DNA of 10,328 bases from Synergistaceae bacterium (GCA_031274115.1 JAISQP010000039.1:1-10328); one strand, 5' to 3'. Shown: positions 1 through 7,154, numbered from the stretch's first letter. A program made the numbers and translations. Notes: generated by a model from the letters alone, not told the origin.

Positions 1-1
1 G

Positions 2-874
2 GACGAGTGCGGGCGGGAGACCCTTTTTTTCGCGGAGATGGAACTTTACGCTCATTTGGACGCGCAGCGGTCCGGCGTACACATGTCCCGCTTCATCGAG
101 AACATAGAGGACGCGGCGAGCGCAATCACGCTCGCTCCCTCGCCCGACTTCGAGACTCTTACGGACAGGATGGCGCTCGCCATCGCGAGGACGCAGGGGG
201 CGGCGAGGGCGGAGGCGCGCGTGAGGGCTCAGTACCCCATGACTAAGCTCACGCCGGCCTCGAACAAGCAGGCGGAGAACCTCTGCACCTTCATAGGCGT
301 CTCCGTGAGCGACGGAGAGTCGACGCGGAGAGTCGCCGGGGTCGAGGTGAACGGCTTCACGGTCTGTCCGTGCGCCAGGGAGATGGTAACCGAGCGGGCG
401 CGGGGCGTCCTCCGCGAGGCCGGTTACAGTGAGCGTCAGTCGGAGGAGATACTCTCGATACTGCCCGTCGCCTCTCATAATCAGAGAGGATTGGGGACGC
501 TGCTGATCGGCTCGAAAGCCCCCGTAAGGGTGGAGAGACTTGTGGACATCGTAGAGGACTCCATGAGCTCCGGAATATACGAACTCTTGAAGCGCCCCGA
601 CGAGCTGGACGTAGTCTGGGAGGGGCACATGAAGCCGCGATTCGTCGAGGACGTCGTTAGGGAGATGATAAGCGGAGTCGCCGAACGCTTCACGGAGTTG
701 GAGGACGACGCCTTTATCCTCGCCCGCCAGGAAAACTTCGAGAGCATCCACGTTCACAACGCCTGCGCTGAACGGTGCGGCCTTCTCGGAGGGATGAGAC
801 GCGAACTCCGGGGCGAGCCGGCGAGCGGCGTCCCGATGTCGCTCGATATCTGGCTCGACCCGGGGACTGTTTAA
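2..874 (+). CDS. folE2: GTP cyclohydrolase, FolE2/MptA family (5' end outside window)
   Basis: The protein matches the FolE2/MptA family of GTP cyclohydrolases, the metal-dependent alternative to FolE, which opens GTP to a dihydroneopterin (tri- or cyclic) phosphate for folate or other pterin/deazapurine pathways in the cytoplasm. Visible family signatures are RSGVHMSRF near the start, the Cys-containing GFTVCPCAREM, SHNQRG, and the late Glu/His segment ENFESIHVHNAC. These hold the expected metal-binding and catalytic residues. The first ATG in this frame, at 38, is not the real start. The frame is open to the left edge and reads sensible sequence (DECGRETLFFAE), and family members carry roughly 40 to 50 residues before the GVHMSRF block. 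About 290 residues are present, so only a short N-terminal piece is missing. FolE2 versus MptA product specificity cannot be decided here. A 119-bp gap separates it from tpx, so co-transcription is not implied. Confidence 0.9.
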   Translation, partial: DECGRETLFFAEMELYAHLDAQRSGVHMSRFIENIEDAASAITLAPSPDFETLTDRMALAIARTQGAARAEARVRAQYPMTKLTPASNKQAENLCTFIGVSVSDGESTRRVAGVEVNGFTVCPCAREMVTERARGVLREAGYSERQSEEILSILPVASHNQRGLGTLLIGSKAPVRVERLVDIVEDSMSSGIYELLKRPDELDVVWEGHMKPRFVEDVVREMISGVAERFTELEDDAFILARQENFESIHVHNACAERCGLLGGMRRELRGEPASGVPMSLDIWLDPGTV

Positions 875-921
875 TCGCCGCGTCCGTTCCGTAATATGGA
901 CCGTGCGATCCGGCGGCCGGG

Positions 922-936
922 CTTTATAATATAAAG
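922..936 (+). promoter_or_regulatory. Candidate tpx promoter -10 inside a palindrome
   Basis: A perfect TATAAT hexamer (925-930) lies about 64 bp before the tpx start codon. It is embedded in an exact inverted repeat, CTTTAT-AAT-ATAAAG (922-936). No convincing -35 hexamer is found 16-18 bp upstream (the sequence there is GC-rich), and there is no TGn extension, so an activator or a relaxed -35 would be needed. A palindrome on top of a -10 box is a common place for a repressor. The left half, TTATAAT, equals one half of the PerR box described in Bacillus, but the right half does not fit. The regulator is therefore unknown. Confidence 0.4.
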
Positions 937-993
937 GCGGCGGAGTCGATATTCGTCATTTCCGCGGAAGCGGATTTTTAAGGAGGGTTTCGT

Positions 994-1506
994 GTGGAGA
1001 GAACCGGTATAATAACGATGCAGGGCAATCCCTTGACGCTGGTCGGAGGTCCGGTGAAGCCGGGCGACAAAGCGCCGGATTTTACGCTTTTGGACACAGC
1101 GTTGAACTCAAAGAGCCTGAAGGACTTCGAGGGCAAGATCAAGGTCGTCTCTGCGACCCCCTCTCTGGATACCCCGGTCTGCGATCTCCAGATTCACTGG
1201 TTCAACCAGGACGCGGCGAATCAGCCGGACGACGTCGCAGTGCTGAACGTCAGCGCGGATCTCCCCTTCGCGATAAAGCGTTTTTGCGCGGCTGACGGCA
1301 TAGACAACGTCGAGGTTCTTTCCGACCATCGCGAGGTCTCGTTCGGCGTCGGATACGGCATACTTATCAAGGAGCTTCGCCTGCTGGCCCGCTCGATCTT
1401 CATCATCGACAAGCAAAACGTCGTGCGTTACGTCCAGATCGTCTCCGAACAGACGCGCGAACCCGACTACGACGCCGCTCTCAAGGCGCTGAAGTCGCTG
1501 ATGTAA
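994..1506 (+). CDS. tpx: Thiol peroxidase (Tpx, atypical 2-Cys peroxiredoxin)
   Basis: A 170-residue protein of the Tpx peroxiredoxin family, which reduces hydrogen and organic peroxides using thioredoxin-type electrons. The N-terminal ITMQGNPLTLVGGPVKPGDKAPDF region has the family's FQGNPV-like start. The peroxidatic motif TPSLDTPVC has Thr60 and peroxidatic Cys63. The resolving Cys98 lies in ADLPFAIKRFCAADGI, which marks the atypical 2-Cys class. The active-site Arg is probably Arg133 in LARSIFIID. The chosen GTG start at 994 has an AGGAGG ribosome binding site at 981-986, 7 nt away. An in-frame ATG at 1018 would cut into the conserved N-terminus. Length and order match E. coli Tpx without insertions. 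In an anaerobe it is expected to protect oxygen-sensitive iron-sulfur enzymes such as the nearby IorA, though the two are not in one operon. Confidence 0.95.
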   Translation: MERTGIITMQGNPLTLVGGPVKPGDKAPDFTLLDTALNSKSLKDFEGKIKVVSATPSLDTPVCDLQIHWFNQDAANQPDDVAVLNVSADLPFAIKRFCAADGIDNVEVLSDHREVSFGVGYGILIKELRLLARSIFIIDKQNVVRYVQIVSEQTREPDYDAALKALKSLM

Positions 1507-1539
1507 CTTATACAACTTCGCTTAATCGGGTGTTAATAC

Positions 1540-1661
1540 TTGACGCCGTTTGCGAACGAGCGAAGCCAACGATGGCCGACATGGATGTCGGACAAGCGAG
1601 ACGAGGGTACGGATGCCCGCAGCGAGCGTTCGTTGGCGTAGCGAGTCGCGAACGGCGTCAA
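1540..1661. repeat. Nested inverted repeat, copy 1 of a dispersed palindromic element
   Basis: This 122-bp element lies between the convergent tpx and ligase genes. Outer arms TTGACGCCGTT (1540-1550) and AACGGCGTCAA (1651-1661) are exact reverse complements. A second arm pair, GCCAACG (1565-1571) and CGTTGGC (1631-1637), lies inside. Inside that are two small hairpins: CCGACAT-GG-ATGTCGG (1576-1591, perfect) and GGGTAcggaTGCCC (1605-1618, one G-T wobble). Hairpin centres are 28 bp apart. The element at 7848-7975 has the same plan in the opposite orientation, with shared inner words. There is no T-tract, so it is not a typical intrinsic terminator, although as RNA it could stall convergent transcription. 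It is most likely a REP/MITE-like repeat. Confidence 0.75.
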
Positions 1662-1683
1662 GCGGCCGGTTAAATCAGTCTTC

Positions 1684-2931
1684 CTAGTACCTGTTGTCGA
1701 ATATACGGGTGGATTTCTTTTCGCTCCGCGGCAGATCGCCCAAGGCGACGGCCTTCGCGTTTACCGTTATGCCGATCTTGTCCTTGAAGGTCTCTCGCAC
1801 CGTCTTCTCGAGCGCTCCCGCCGCGCTTTCCTCCGTCTGTTCCGTTTCGAAGAAGACCGTCACGATATCCTTGCCGTTCATGTGGTCGATCATGATCTGA
1901 TATTCGCTGCTGACTCCGTCCACGGCGGCAAGCGCTTCGTCGGCCCGGCCGGGGTAGATCATGGCGCCCTTGACCTTCACCATGTCGTCGGAACGTCCGA
2001 TTAGCGTGTCGATGCGCGGATACGGGAGTCCGCAGGCGCACTCTCCGGGCATCTCCCTCGTCAGGTCGTGGGTGCGATAGCGCACGAGCGGCGCGCCTTC
2101 CTTTCTCAGTGTAGTTATCACGAGTTCGCCGACCTCGCCCGCGGGCGTTCGTCCGCCCGTTTTCGGGTCTATGATCTCGTAGTGCATATAGTCCGTCCAC
2201 ATGTGCATGCCGCACTCGCGACTGCAGCTTATGCCGATGCCGGGGCCGTATATCTCCGTGAGACCGTAGATGTCGTAGAGCTGCACTCCAAGCTCTCCGG
2301 CGATGCGCCGGCGCATCTTCTCGCCCCATCGCTCGGAGCCGATCAGGGCCTTTCTCAGGTGAATTTTATCCTTCACGCCGCGCTGCGTTATCTTCTCGGC
2401 CAGCAAGAGCGCGTAAGAGGACGTCGCCGTCAGCACGGTCGACTTAATGTCCATCATCATTGTTATCTGTTTGTCGGTGTTGCCGGGACCCATGGGTATC
2501 GCCATCGCGCCGAGCAGTTCCGCCCCCGCCTGAAAACCGATGCCGGCCGTCCAGAGGCCGTAGCCTGGCGTTATGTGAACCCGGTCTTCCCTGGTTACGC
2601 CGGCGGTCTCGTAACAGCGCCTGAACATAATGGCCCAGTCCTCGACGTCCCTGCGGGTATAAGGTATGATGACCGGCGCTCCGGTGGTCCCGGACGACGA
2701 GTGTACGCGAACGATCTCGTCCTCCGGGACCGCGAGCAGTCCCAACGGATAGGCGTTGCGCAGGTCCTCCTTTTCAGTGAACGGCAGTTTGAGAAAGTCG
2801 TCCTCCGTCTTGATGTCGTCGGGTTCCACATCCGAGAAATGTTTACTGTAGAACGCGCTCTTTTTCGCATGCCGGATATTCTTCCTGATTTCCTCCAGCA
2901 TGTTCTCAGTCATGTCCATGTCGTCCACCAT
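1684..2931 (-). CDS. Phenylacetate-CoA ligase-like enzyme 1 (AMP-forming)
   Basis: A protein of about 415 residues in the phenylacetate-CoA ligase (PaaK) branch of the ANL adenylating superfamily, converting an aryl-acid, ATP and CoA to aryl-CoA, AMP and PPi. Visible motifs (numbered from the ATG at 2931) are the phosphate-binding SSSGTTGAP (78-86), YGLTE (222-226), RYRTHDL (284-290), the hinge region GRSDDMVKVKGAMIYP (312-327), and a C-terminal PRSEKKSTRIFDNRY that carries the position of the catalytic Lys. Cys/His pairs (SCSRECGMH and CACG) resemble a family metal site. It is the last gene of the operon and overlaps the end of iorB. Start choice is uncertain: TTG 2973, ATG 2931, ATG 2919 (preceded by GGTGG) or ATG 2913 (in ATGAcTGA with the iorB stop). 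I used 2931. Likely substrates are indoleacetate, phenylacetate or hydroxyphenylacetate, inferred from iorAB next door. Confidence 0.9.
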   Translation of the reverse strand: MVDDMDMTENMLEEIRKNIRHAKKSAFYSKHFSDVEPDDIKTEDDFLKLPFTEKEDLRNAYPLGLLAVPEDEIVRVHSSSGTTGAPVIIPYTRRDVEDWAIMFRRCYETAGVTREDRVHITPGYGLWTAGIGFQAGAELLGAMAIPMGPGNTDKQITMMMDIKSTVLTATSSYALLLAEKITQRGVKDKIHLRKALIGSERWGEKMRRRIAGELGVQLYDIYGLTEIYGPGIGISCSRECGMHMWTDYMHYEIIDPKTGGRTPAGEVGELVITTLRKEGAPLVRYRTHDLTREMPGECACGLPYPRIDTLIGRSDDMVKVKGAMIYPGRADEALAAVDGVSSEYQIMIDHMNGKDIVTVFFETEQTEESAAGALEKTVRETFKDKIGITVNAKAVALGDLPRSEKKSTRIFDNRY

Positions 2932-3517
2932 GCTTTCTTTCTTCGCCGCCGGCCCGCGCCATCGAGGCGCCAAGCCTGAGCGCGGCCTTGTTCATCTCCG
3001 AGCGGCGCTTGTCGAACCTTGCCTCCAGAGCTTTTTCAATATCCTCCATAGAACACGGGATCGCGCCGCATTCGATCGCGGCCCCCAGGATAGCGACGTT
3101 CAGACATCTCGCCCCGCAGGAAGCCGTAATACGCTCCCCGTCGAGAACGTACAGACGCCTTACGGCCAGCCTCAGCCCGCCGATCATCTCCCGCGCGTCG
3201 TAACCCGGCGAGCCGGCCGGCTGTACGGCTCTGTCGCATACGATCATAACTCCGTCAGGCTTCAAGTACGGGAGGGCGCGGGCCGCCTCGCAGGGTTCGA
3301 ACGCGAGTATGACGTCCGCGCCCCCCGGAGAAATCAAAGGGGAGTCTATCTCTCCGCCCATGCGCAGGTGGCTTGCCACGCTCCCGCCGCGCTGCGCCAT
3401 GCCGATCGTTTCGCTGCCCCGCACGGCGAGCCCGCGCGCAATCGCCGCGTTTCCGATCAGCCGAGAGGCTAAGACCGTGCCCTGCCCGCCCACTCCCACT
3501 ATCAGGCAGTCAGTCAC
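2906..3517 (-). CDS. iorB: Indolepyruvate:ferredoxin oxidoreductase, beta subunit
   Basis: A 203-residue protein with the gamma-domain fold of 2-oxoacid:ferredoxin oxidoreductases. With IorA it forms the enzyme that oxidatively decarboxylates indolepyruvate and other aryl-pyruvates to aryl-acetyl-CoA while reducing ferredoxin. Key features are the N-terminal glycine-rich VGVGGQG (residues 7-13) and the family hallmark GMAQRGG (39-45), followed by FEPCEAARALPYL. The GTG start at 3517 is supported by the 4-nt GTGA overlap with the iorA stop, a GGGGAGGGGAT-type ribosome binding site just upstream, and conserved sequence beginning at once (VTDCLIVGVGGQG). A longer upstream reading to 3583 would only translate the iorA tail. 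The C-terminus (ERKHGGRHGHD) is not conserved in character and overlaps the start of the following ligase gene. Confidence 0.93.
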   Translation of the reverse strand: MTDCLIVGVGGQGTVLASRLIGNAAIARGLAVRGSETIGMAQRGGSVASHLRMGGEIDSPLISPGGADVILAFEPCEAARALPYLKPDGVMIVCDRAVQPAGSPGYDAREMIGGLRLAVRRLYVLDGERITASCGARCLNVAILGAAIECGAIPCSMEDIEKALEARFDKRRSEMNKAALRLGASMARAGGEERKHGGRHGHD

Positions 3518-5334
3518 GCCGCATCCCCTCCCCCGATGGCGCGCGCGGCGCAGAGCGTTTTGCACAGTCCGCAGCCGGTGCACGCGGCGGAGTCTATCCC
3601 GGCGATTTTACCGCGCATGGATAGAGCGGGGCATCCGAGTTTTTTCACGCAGAGCGCGCAGCCGACGCATTTGCCTTCGTCGATCGAACACGGCGTCCCC
3701 TTGTGTCCGGAGAGCGCGGCGCAAGCGCCCTCGAAGACGATGACGCGGACGCCTTTTTTCTCCAGCGCGCGCGAGACCGCGGCCTTTGCCGAGCCGAAGT
3801 CGAAGGCGTCGACCCGCTGCAGATCGTCCGGCCCTATCGATGAAATAACTCCGTAAATGTCTATCCTTCGGCCCGGCGCCCCGGAGATCGTCTCGCCTAC
3901 GCCAGGGTGCGGCTGTCCGCCGGTCATGGCCGTCGTCGAGTTATCCAGCACGGCTATAATGACGTCGGCTCTGTTGTAAACGGCGTTCACTAACCCTGGA
4001 ACGCCCGTGTGGAAGAACGTAGAGTCCCCTATAAAGGCGAAATTCGCCGCGTCGGGCTCTACCCGATGAAGCCCCTGCGCCATGGCGACGCCCGCTCCCA
4101 TGCAGAGGCACGTGTCCACCATGTCGAGCGGAAGCGCGTTGCCCAGCGTGTAGCAGCCGATGTCGCCCGAAAAGACTGCCTTGCGCCCTCCAGCCGCCTC
4201 CTTGACCGCGAAAAAAGAAGCCCGGTGGGGGCAGCCCGCGCAGAGGACGGGAGGACGGGCGGGAAGGTCGGGAATGCGAGGGCGCGGGGCGGACGGGCGC
4301 GTCGCGGTTTCGCCGAGAAAATCGAGGATCGCGTCCCGCACCCCGGCGGGCGTGTTTTCCCCGGCGTTCGGCATGTGTCCGCTGAGCTTTCCCTTGACCG
4401 CCGCCTTTACGCCGAGCTGCCCGCAGAGAAATATCAGCTCGCGCTCGATGACCGGGTCCAGCTCTTCGGCTACCAGGACCTCGTCCAGCCCCCGGAGGAA
4501 ATCGCCCCCAAGCCTGCGCGGAAACGGAACGGTCGAAACCTTGAGCAGACGGCAGTCCGAGTCCGCGCCGCGAAGCGCCTCCCGAACATACAGCCAGCTC
4601 ACGCCCCCCGCCGCGATTCCCTTCACGCCGCGTCCTGACAGTTTGTTGCCGGGGTAGAGAGAAAAATCCTCCTCGATGCGGGCGAGCCCCTCCTCTATCT
4701 TGACGTGGTTGAGGTAGGCGAGCCGGGGAAATATCACCCACCGGCCGCCCTCCTTCTGAAAGCCCTTTTCGGCGCGTTTATCGCGCTCCGGACTCGCGGC
4801 CGGCCCGTCAGTGAGCGTCACGGAGGCGTAACTGTGGCAGACGCGCGTGGTCGGGCGAAAGAGCACGGGCCTGCCGAGCTTTTCGGAGAACGCGAACGCG
4901 TCGGCGATCATGAGATACGCCTCCTCGGGCGACGAGGGGTCGAACACCGCGAGTTTGGCGTAGCGGCCGAAGTGTCTGGTGTCCTGCTCCGTCTGCGATG
5001 ATATCGGCCCCGGATCGTCGGCCGCCATGACGACCAACCCGCCCTTCACGCCAACGTAGTTGAGACTCATGAGCGGGTCGGACGCCACGTTCAAACCGAC
5101 CTGTTTCATCGTCACCAAGACCCGCGCGCCGGCTATAGCGGCGCCGGCCCCGACCTCCAGAGCGGTCTTCTCGTTTACGGACCACTCCACGTATACCCCG
5201 TCCCGCCTCTCCTTCGCGATGGTCTCCAGGACCTCGGAAGAAGGGGTGCCGGGATAGCCGACCGCGAAGTCGACTCCGGCGCGCAGGGTACCCAGGGCGA
5301 TGGCCTCGTTGCCCATCAGCAGCCTTATTCGCAT
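3514..5334 (-). CDS. iorA: Indolepyruvate:ferredoxin oxidoreductase, alpha subunit
   Basis: The 606-residue catalytic subunit of the cytoplasmic aryl-pyruvate:ferredoxin oxidoreductase. It binds thiamine diphosphate and iron-sulfur clusters. The N-terminal pyrimidine-binding domain shows GNEAIALGTLRAG, GYPGTPSSE (26-34) and VNEKTALEVGAGAAIAGAR. The middle domain ends in a Pro/Arg-rich linker at about 345-362, before CAGCPHR. The diphosphate-binding domain has GDIGCYTLG, GDSTFFHTG (436-444) and LDNSTTAMTGGQPHPG. The C-terminal ferredoxin-like module has two cluster motifs: Cys556-x2-Cys559-x2-Cys562-x5-Cys568-Pro and Cys585-x2-Cys588-x2-Cys591-x3-Cys595. The altered spacing of the first motif is normal for IorA. 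Start ATG 5334 aligns with the typical family N-terminus, although the only SD-like GGGAG is far upstream (about 15 nt). It overlaps iorB by 4 nt and follows the ACT gene by 32 nt. Confidence 0.97.
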   Translation of the reverse strand: MRIRLLMGNEAIALGTLRAGVDFAVGYPGTPSSEVLETIAKERRDGVYVEWSVNEKTALEVGAGAAIAGARVLVTMKQVGLNVASDPLMSLNYVGVKGGLVVMAADDPGPISSQTEQDTRHFGRYAKLAVFDPSSPEEAYLMIADAFAFSEKLGRPVLFRPTTRVCHSYASVTLTDGPAASPERDKRAEKGFQKEGGRWVIFPRLAYLNHVKIEEGLARIEEDFSLYPGNKLSGRGVKGIAAGGVSWLYVREALRGADSDCRLLKVSTVPFPRRLGGDFLRGLDEVLVAEELDPVIERELIFLCGQLGVKAAVKGKLSGHMPNAGENTPAGVRDAILDFLGETATRPSAPRPRIPDLPARPPVLCAGCPHRASFFAVKEAAGGRKAVFSGDIGCYTLGNALPLDMVDTCLCMGAGVAMAQGLHRVEPDAANFAFIGDSTFFHTGVPGLVNAVYNRADVIIAVLDNSTTAMTGGQPHPGVGETISGAPGRRIDIYGVISSIGPDDLQRVDAFDFGSAKAAVSRALEKKGVRVIVFEGACAALSGHKGTPCSIDEGKCVGCALCVKKLGCPALSMRGKIAGIDSAACTGCGLCKTLCAARAIGGGDAA

Positions 5335-5366
5335 TTCAACCCGCGTTCTCCCGGCCCCGGACGGGC

Positions 5367-5798
5367 CTAGAGATCGAAAAGCTCGCCAGCGGAGGCTGTC
5401 TTTACGCCGTTTTTCTCGAAGACCGCGATCGCGCGGTCGTTGTCCTCGACCCGGAAGATGACGTACGCGTCCCCCCTCTTGCGGGTGATGAACGCGTACG
5501 CGTACTCGACGCTGATATTGGCGTCGGAGAGAATACGCAGCACCTTTGCGAGGCTTCCGGGCGAGTCCTCGATCGACACGGCCAGCACCTGCGTCAGAGA
5601 AAATACGCAGTTCGCCGAACTCAAAAGCTCCTTCGCCCTCTTCGCGTCATCGACGATGAGGCGAAGTATCCCGAAATCGGTCGTGTCCGCGATGGACATG
5701 GCGCGCAAATCGACCCCGGCGTCCCCCAGTATCCCCGTCACCTCAGCCAGGCGTCCGGGACGGTTCTCAACGAATATGGAAATCTGATCGATAGTCAT
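5367..5798 (-). CDS. Tandem ACT-domain protein, probable amino-acid sensor
   Basis: A 143-residue protein made only of two ACT domains, about residues 1-66 and 72-143. Each begins with the expected beta-strand and helix-start pattern (ISIFVENRPGRLAEVTGIL and LAVSIEDSPGSLAKVLRIL). The PGRL and PGSL turns correspond to the ligand-contacting loop between strand 1 and helix 1 of ACT folds. There is no catalytic domain, so a role as a stand-alone amino-acid-binding regulator is inferred. Small tandem-ACT proteins are known companions of iorAB/paaK clusters. The ATG at 5798 has a GGGAGG ribosome binding site 8 nt upstream and starts 15 nt after the ligase 2 stop, so it is clearly in the operon. Its target may be one of the operon enzymes, and an aromatic amino acid is the natural ligand guess. 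Neither is shown by the sequence. Confidence 0.9.
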   Translation of the reverse strand: MTIDQISIFVENRPGRLAEVTGILGDAGVDLRAMSIADTTDFGILRLIVDDAKRAKELLSSANCVFSLTQVLAVSIEDSPGSLAKVLRILSDANISVEYAYAFITRKRGDAYVIFRVEDNDRAIAVFEKNGVKTASAGELFDL

Positions 5799-5813
5799 CT
5801 GTGCGGCCTCCCG

Positions 5814-7109
5814 TCAAATTTTGCGGTTGTCAACGATGCGGACGGCTTTCCCCTCGCTCCTCGCGATGCTGCGCGGCGCGACGAGCGTCACCTTCGGCGA
5901 TATGCCCAGCATGTCTCGCAGGGAGGCGACAAGCTCTTTTTCCCTCACGGATATCCGCTTCACCGTGTCCGAGAACATCTCCGGCGTCATCTCCACCCGT
6001 ACCTCGAACGTATCCATGTGGTTTACTCTGTCGAGAATGATCTGATAGTTCGGCGTCAGCCCGCTGTTCAGGAGCACCGTTTCTATCTGTGACGGGAAGA
6101 CGTTGACCCCTCTTATGATGAGCATGTCGTCGCTGCGGCCCATGGGCTTGCCCATCTTGACAAAGGTTCTGCCGCACGAGCACTGCTTGCTGGAGAGCAC
6201 GCAGATATCCCTCGTCCGGTATCGGAGCAGAGGAAACGCCTCCTTGTTGATACAGGTGAACACTATTTCGCCCTTCGAGCCCTCGGGCAGGACCTCTCCA
6301 GTCTCCGGGTCGATTATCTCGGCGATGAAACTGTCCTCGTTGATGTGCATCCCGGTCTGCTCGGAGCACTCGAAGGAGACGCCCGGCCCCGCTATCTCGG
6401 TCAGCCCGTAAATATCGTAGGCCTTTATGCGCAGGTTCTTCTCTATGTCGCGGCGCATCTCCTCGCTCCACGCCTCCGCGCCGAAGATGCCGGCCTTCAG
6501 CTTGACTTTGTCCTGCAGCCCCATGCTTACGATCGTCTCCGCCAGATAGGCGGCGTATGACGGAGTGCAGCAGAGAATTGTCGATTCGAGGTCGCACATG
6601 AACTGAATCTGCCTCTCCGTGTTTCCCGACGACATCGGCAGCGTGAGCGACCCGACCTTGTGCGACCCTCCGTTCAAGCCGGGCCCTCCGGTGAAGAGCC
6701 CGTATCCGTAAGAGACGTGCACGACGTCGTCCTTGCCGCCGCCCGCCGCCACTATGGCCCTCGCGCAGCACTCGTCCCACATGTCGATGTCGTTCTGGGT
6801 GTAGAAAGCCACGACACGTTTGCCGGTCGTACCGCTCGTAGACTGGATTCTCACCGCGTCAGAGAGAGGCCTGGCTAAGAGGCCGTAAGGATACGCCTCG
6901 CGCAGGTCGTCTTTCGACAGGAAGGGCAGCTTCGGCAGGTCGTCGAGCGACTTTATGTCGCCGGGCTTCACGCCCTTGTCGTCCATCTTTTTTCTGTAAT
7001 AGGCGACGTTTTCATAGACCAGCTTAACCGTCTTCACGAGCCTCTCAGTCTGAATCTCCCGCAGTTTCTCCCTCGACGCGCACTCCATCTCCCGCTGATA
7101 ATAATTCAC
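5814..7109 (-). CDS. paaK: Phenylacetate-CoA ligase-like enzyme 2 (AMP-forming)
   Basis: A 431-residue PaaK-family ligase and the first gene of the aryl-pyruvate operon. Motifs in order are the phosphate loop STSGTTGKR (90-98), YGYGLFTGG, YGLTE (234-238), RYRTRDI (297-303), the hinge GRSDDMLIIRGVNVFPSQIE (324-343), and C-terminal ARSEGKAVRIVDNRK with the conserved catalytic Lys421. It keeps the canonical SEGKA form, which ligase 1 has lost (SEKKS). Cys/His positions ECSEQTGMH and CSCG resemble those in ligase 1. The start is GTG 7109, with an AAAGGTGGG ribosome binding site about 7 nt upstream and a promoter at 7155-7183. The two ligases share collinear motifs throughout and look like old duplicates, so they probably differ in aryl-acid preference. 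The symbol denotes the family; the true substrate could be indoleacetate rather than phenylacetate. Confidence 0.92.
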   Translation of the reverse strand: MNYYQREMECASREKLREIQTERLVKTVKLVYENVAYYRKKMDDKGVKPGDIKSLDDLPKLPFLSKDDLREAYPYGLLARPLSDAVRIQSTSGTTGKRVVAFYTQNDIDMWDECCARAIVAAGGGKDDVVHVSYGYGLFTGGPGLNGGSHKVGSLTLPMSSGNTERQIQFMCDLESTILCCTPSYAAYLAETIVSMGLQDKVKLKAGIFGAEAWSEEMRRDIEKNLRIKAYDIYGLTEIAGPGVSFECSEQTGMHINEDSFIAEIIDPETGEVLPEGSKGEIVFTCINKEAFPLLRYRTRDICVLSSKQCSCGRTFVKMGKPMGRSDDMLIIRGVNVFPSQIETVLLNSGLTPNYQIILDRVNHMDTFEVRVEMTPEMFSDTVKRISVREKELVASLRDMLGISPKVTLVAPRSIARSEGKAVRIVDNRKI

Positions 7110-7154
7110 CGTTTTCCCACCTTTGATTATGGACTCAAATGAACGAGCCTGACG

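Noticed and set aside
1108..1515. A 135-codon antisense frame over tpx
   Set aside because: Tpx has intact catalytic residues and a strong ribosome binding site; the antisense frame shows no family features.
1540..1661. Nested inverted repeat as a bidirectional intrinsic terminator
   Set aside because: There is no T-tract after either arm and a similar element occurs at 7848-7975 away from any gene end, so a dispersed repeat fits better, although it may still hinder transcription.
2068..2979. A 303-codon open frame on the + strand opposite ligase 1
   Set aside because: It is antisense to a gene with clear family motifs, its composition is the Arg/His/Ala-rich pattern typical of shadow frames in GC-rich DNA, and it has no ribosome binding site or recognisable domain.
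4009..4741. Long open frames on both strands inside iorA (for example 4009-4638 + and 3941-4741 -)
   Set aside because: IorA is complete and motif-rich over this region, so these are alternative-frame artefacts of high GC.
5830..6780. A 316-codon frame on the - strand, within ligase 2 but in another frame
   Set aside because: It lies wholly inside the ligase 2 gene and is rich in Arg, Gly and His without any motif; it is a frame shadow.
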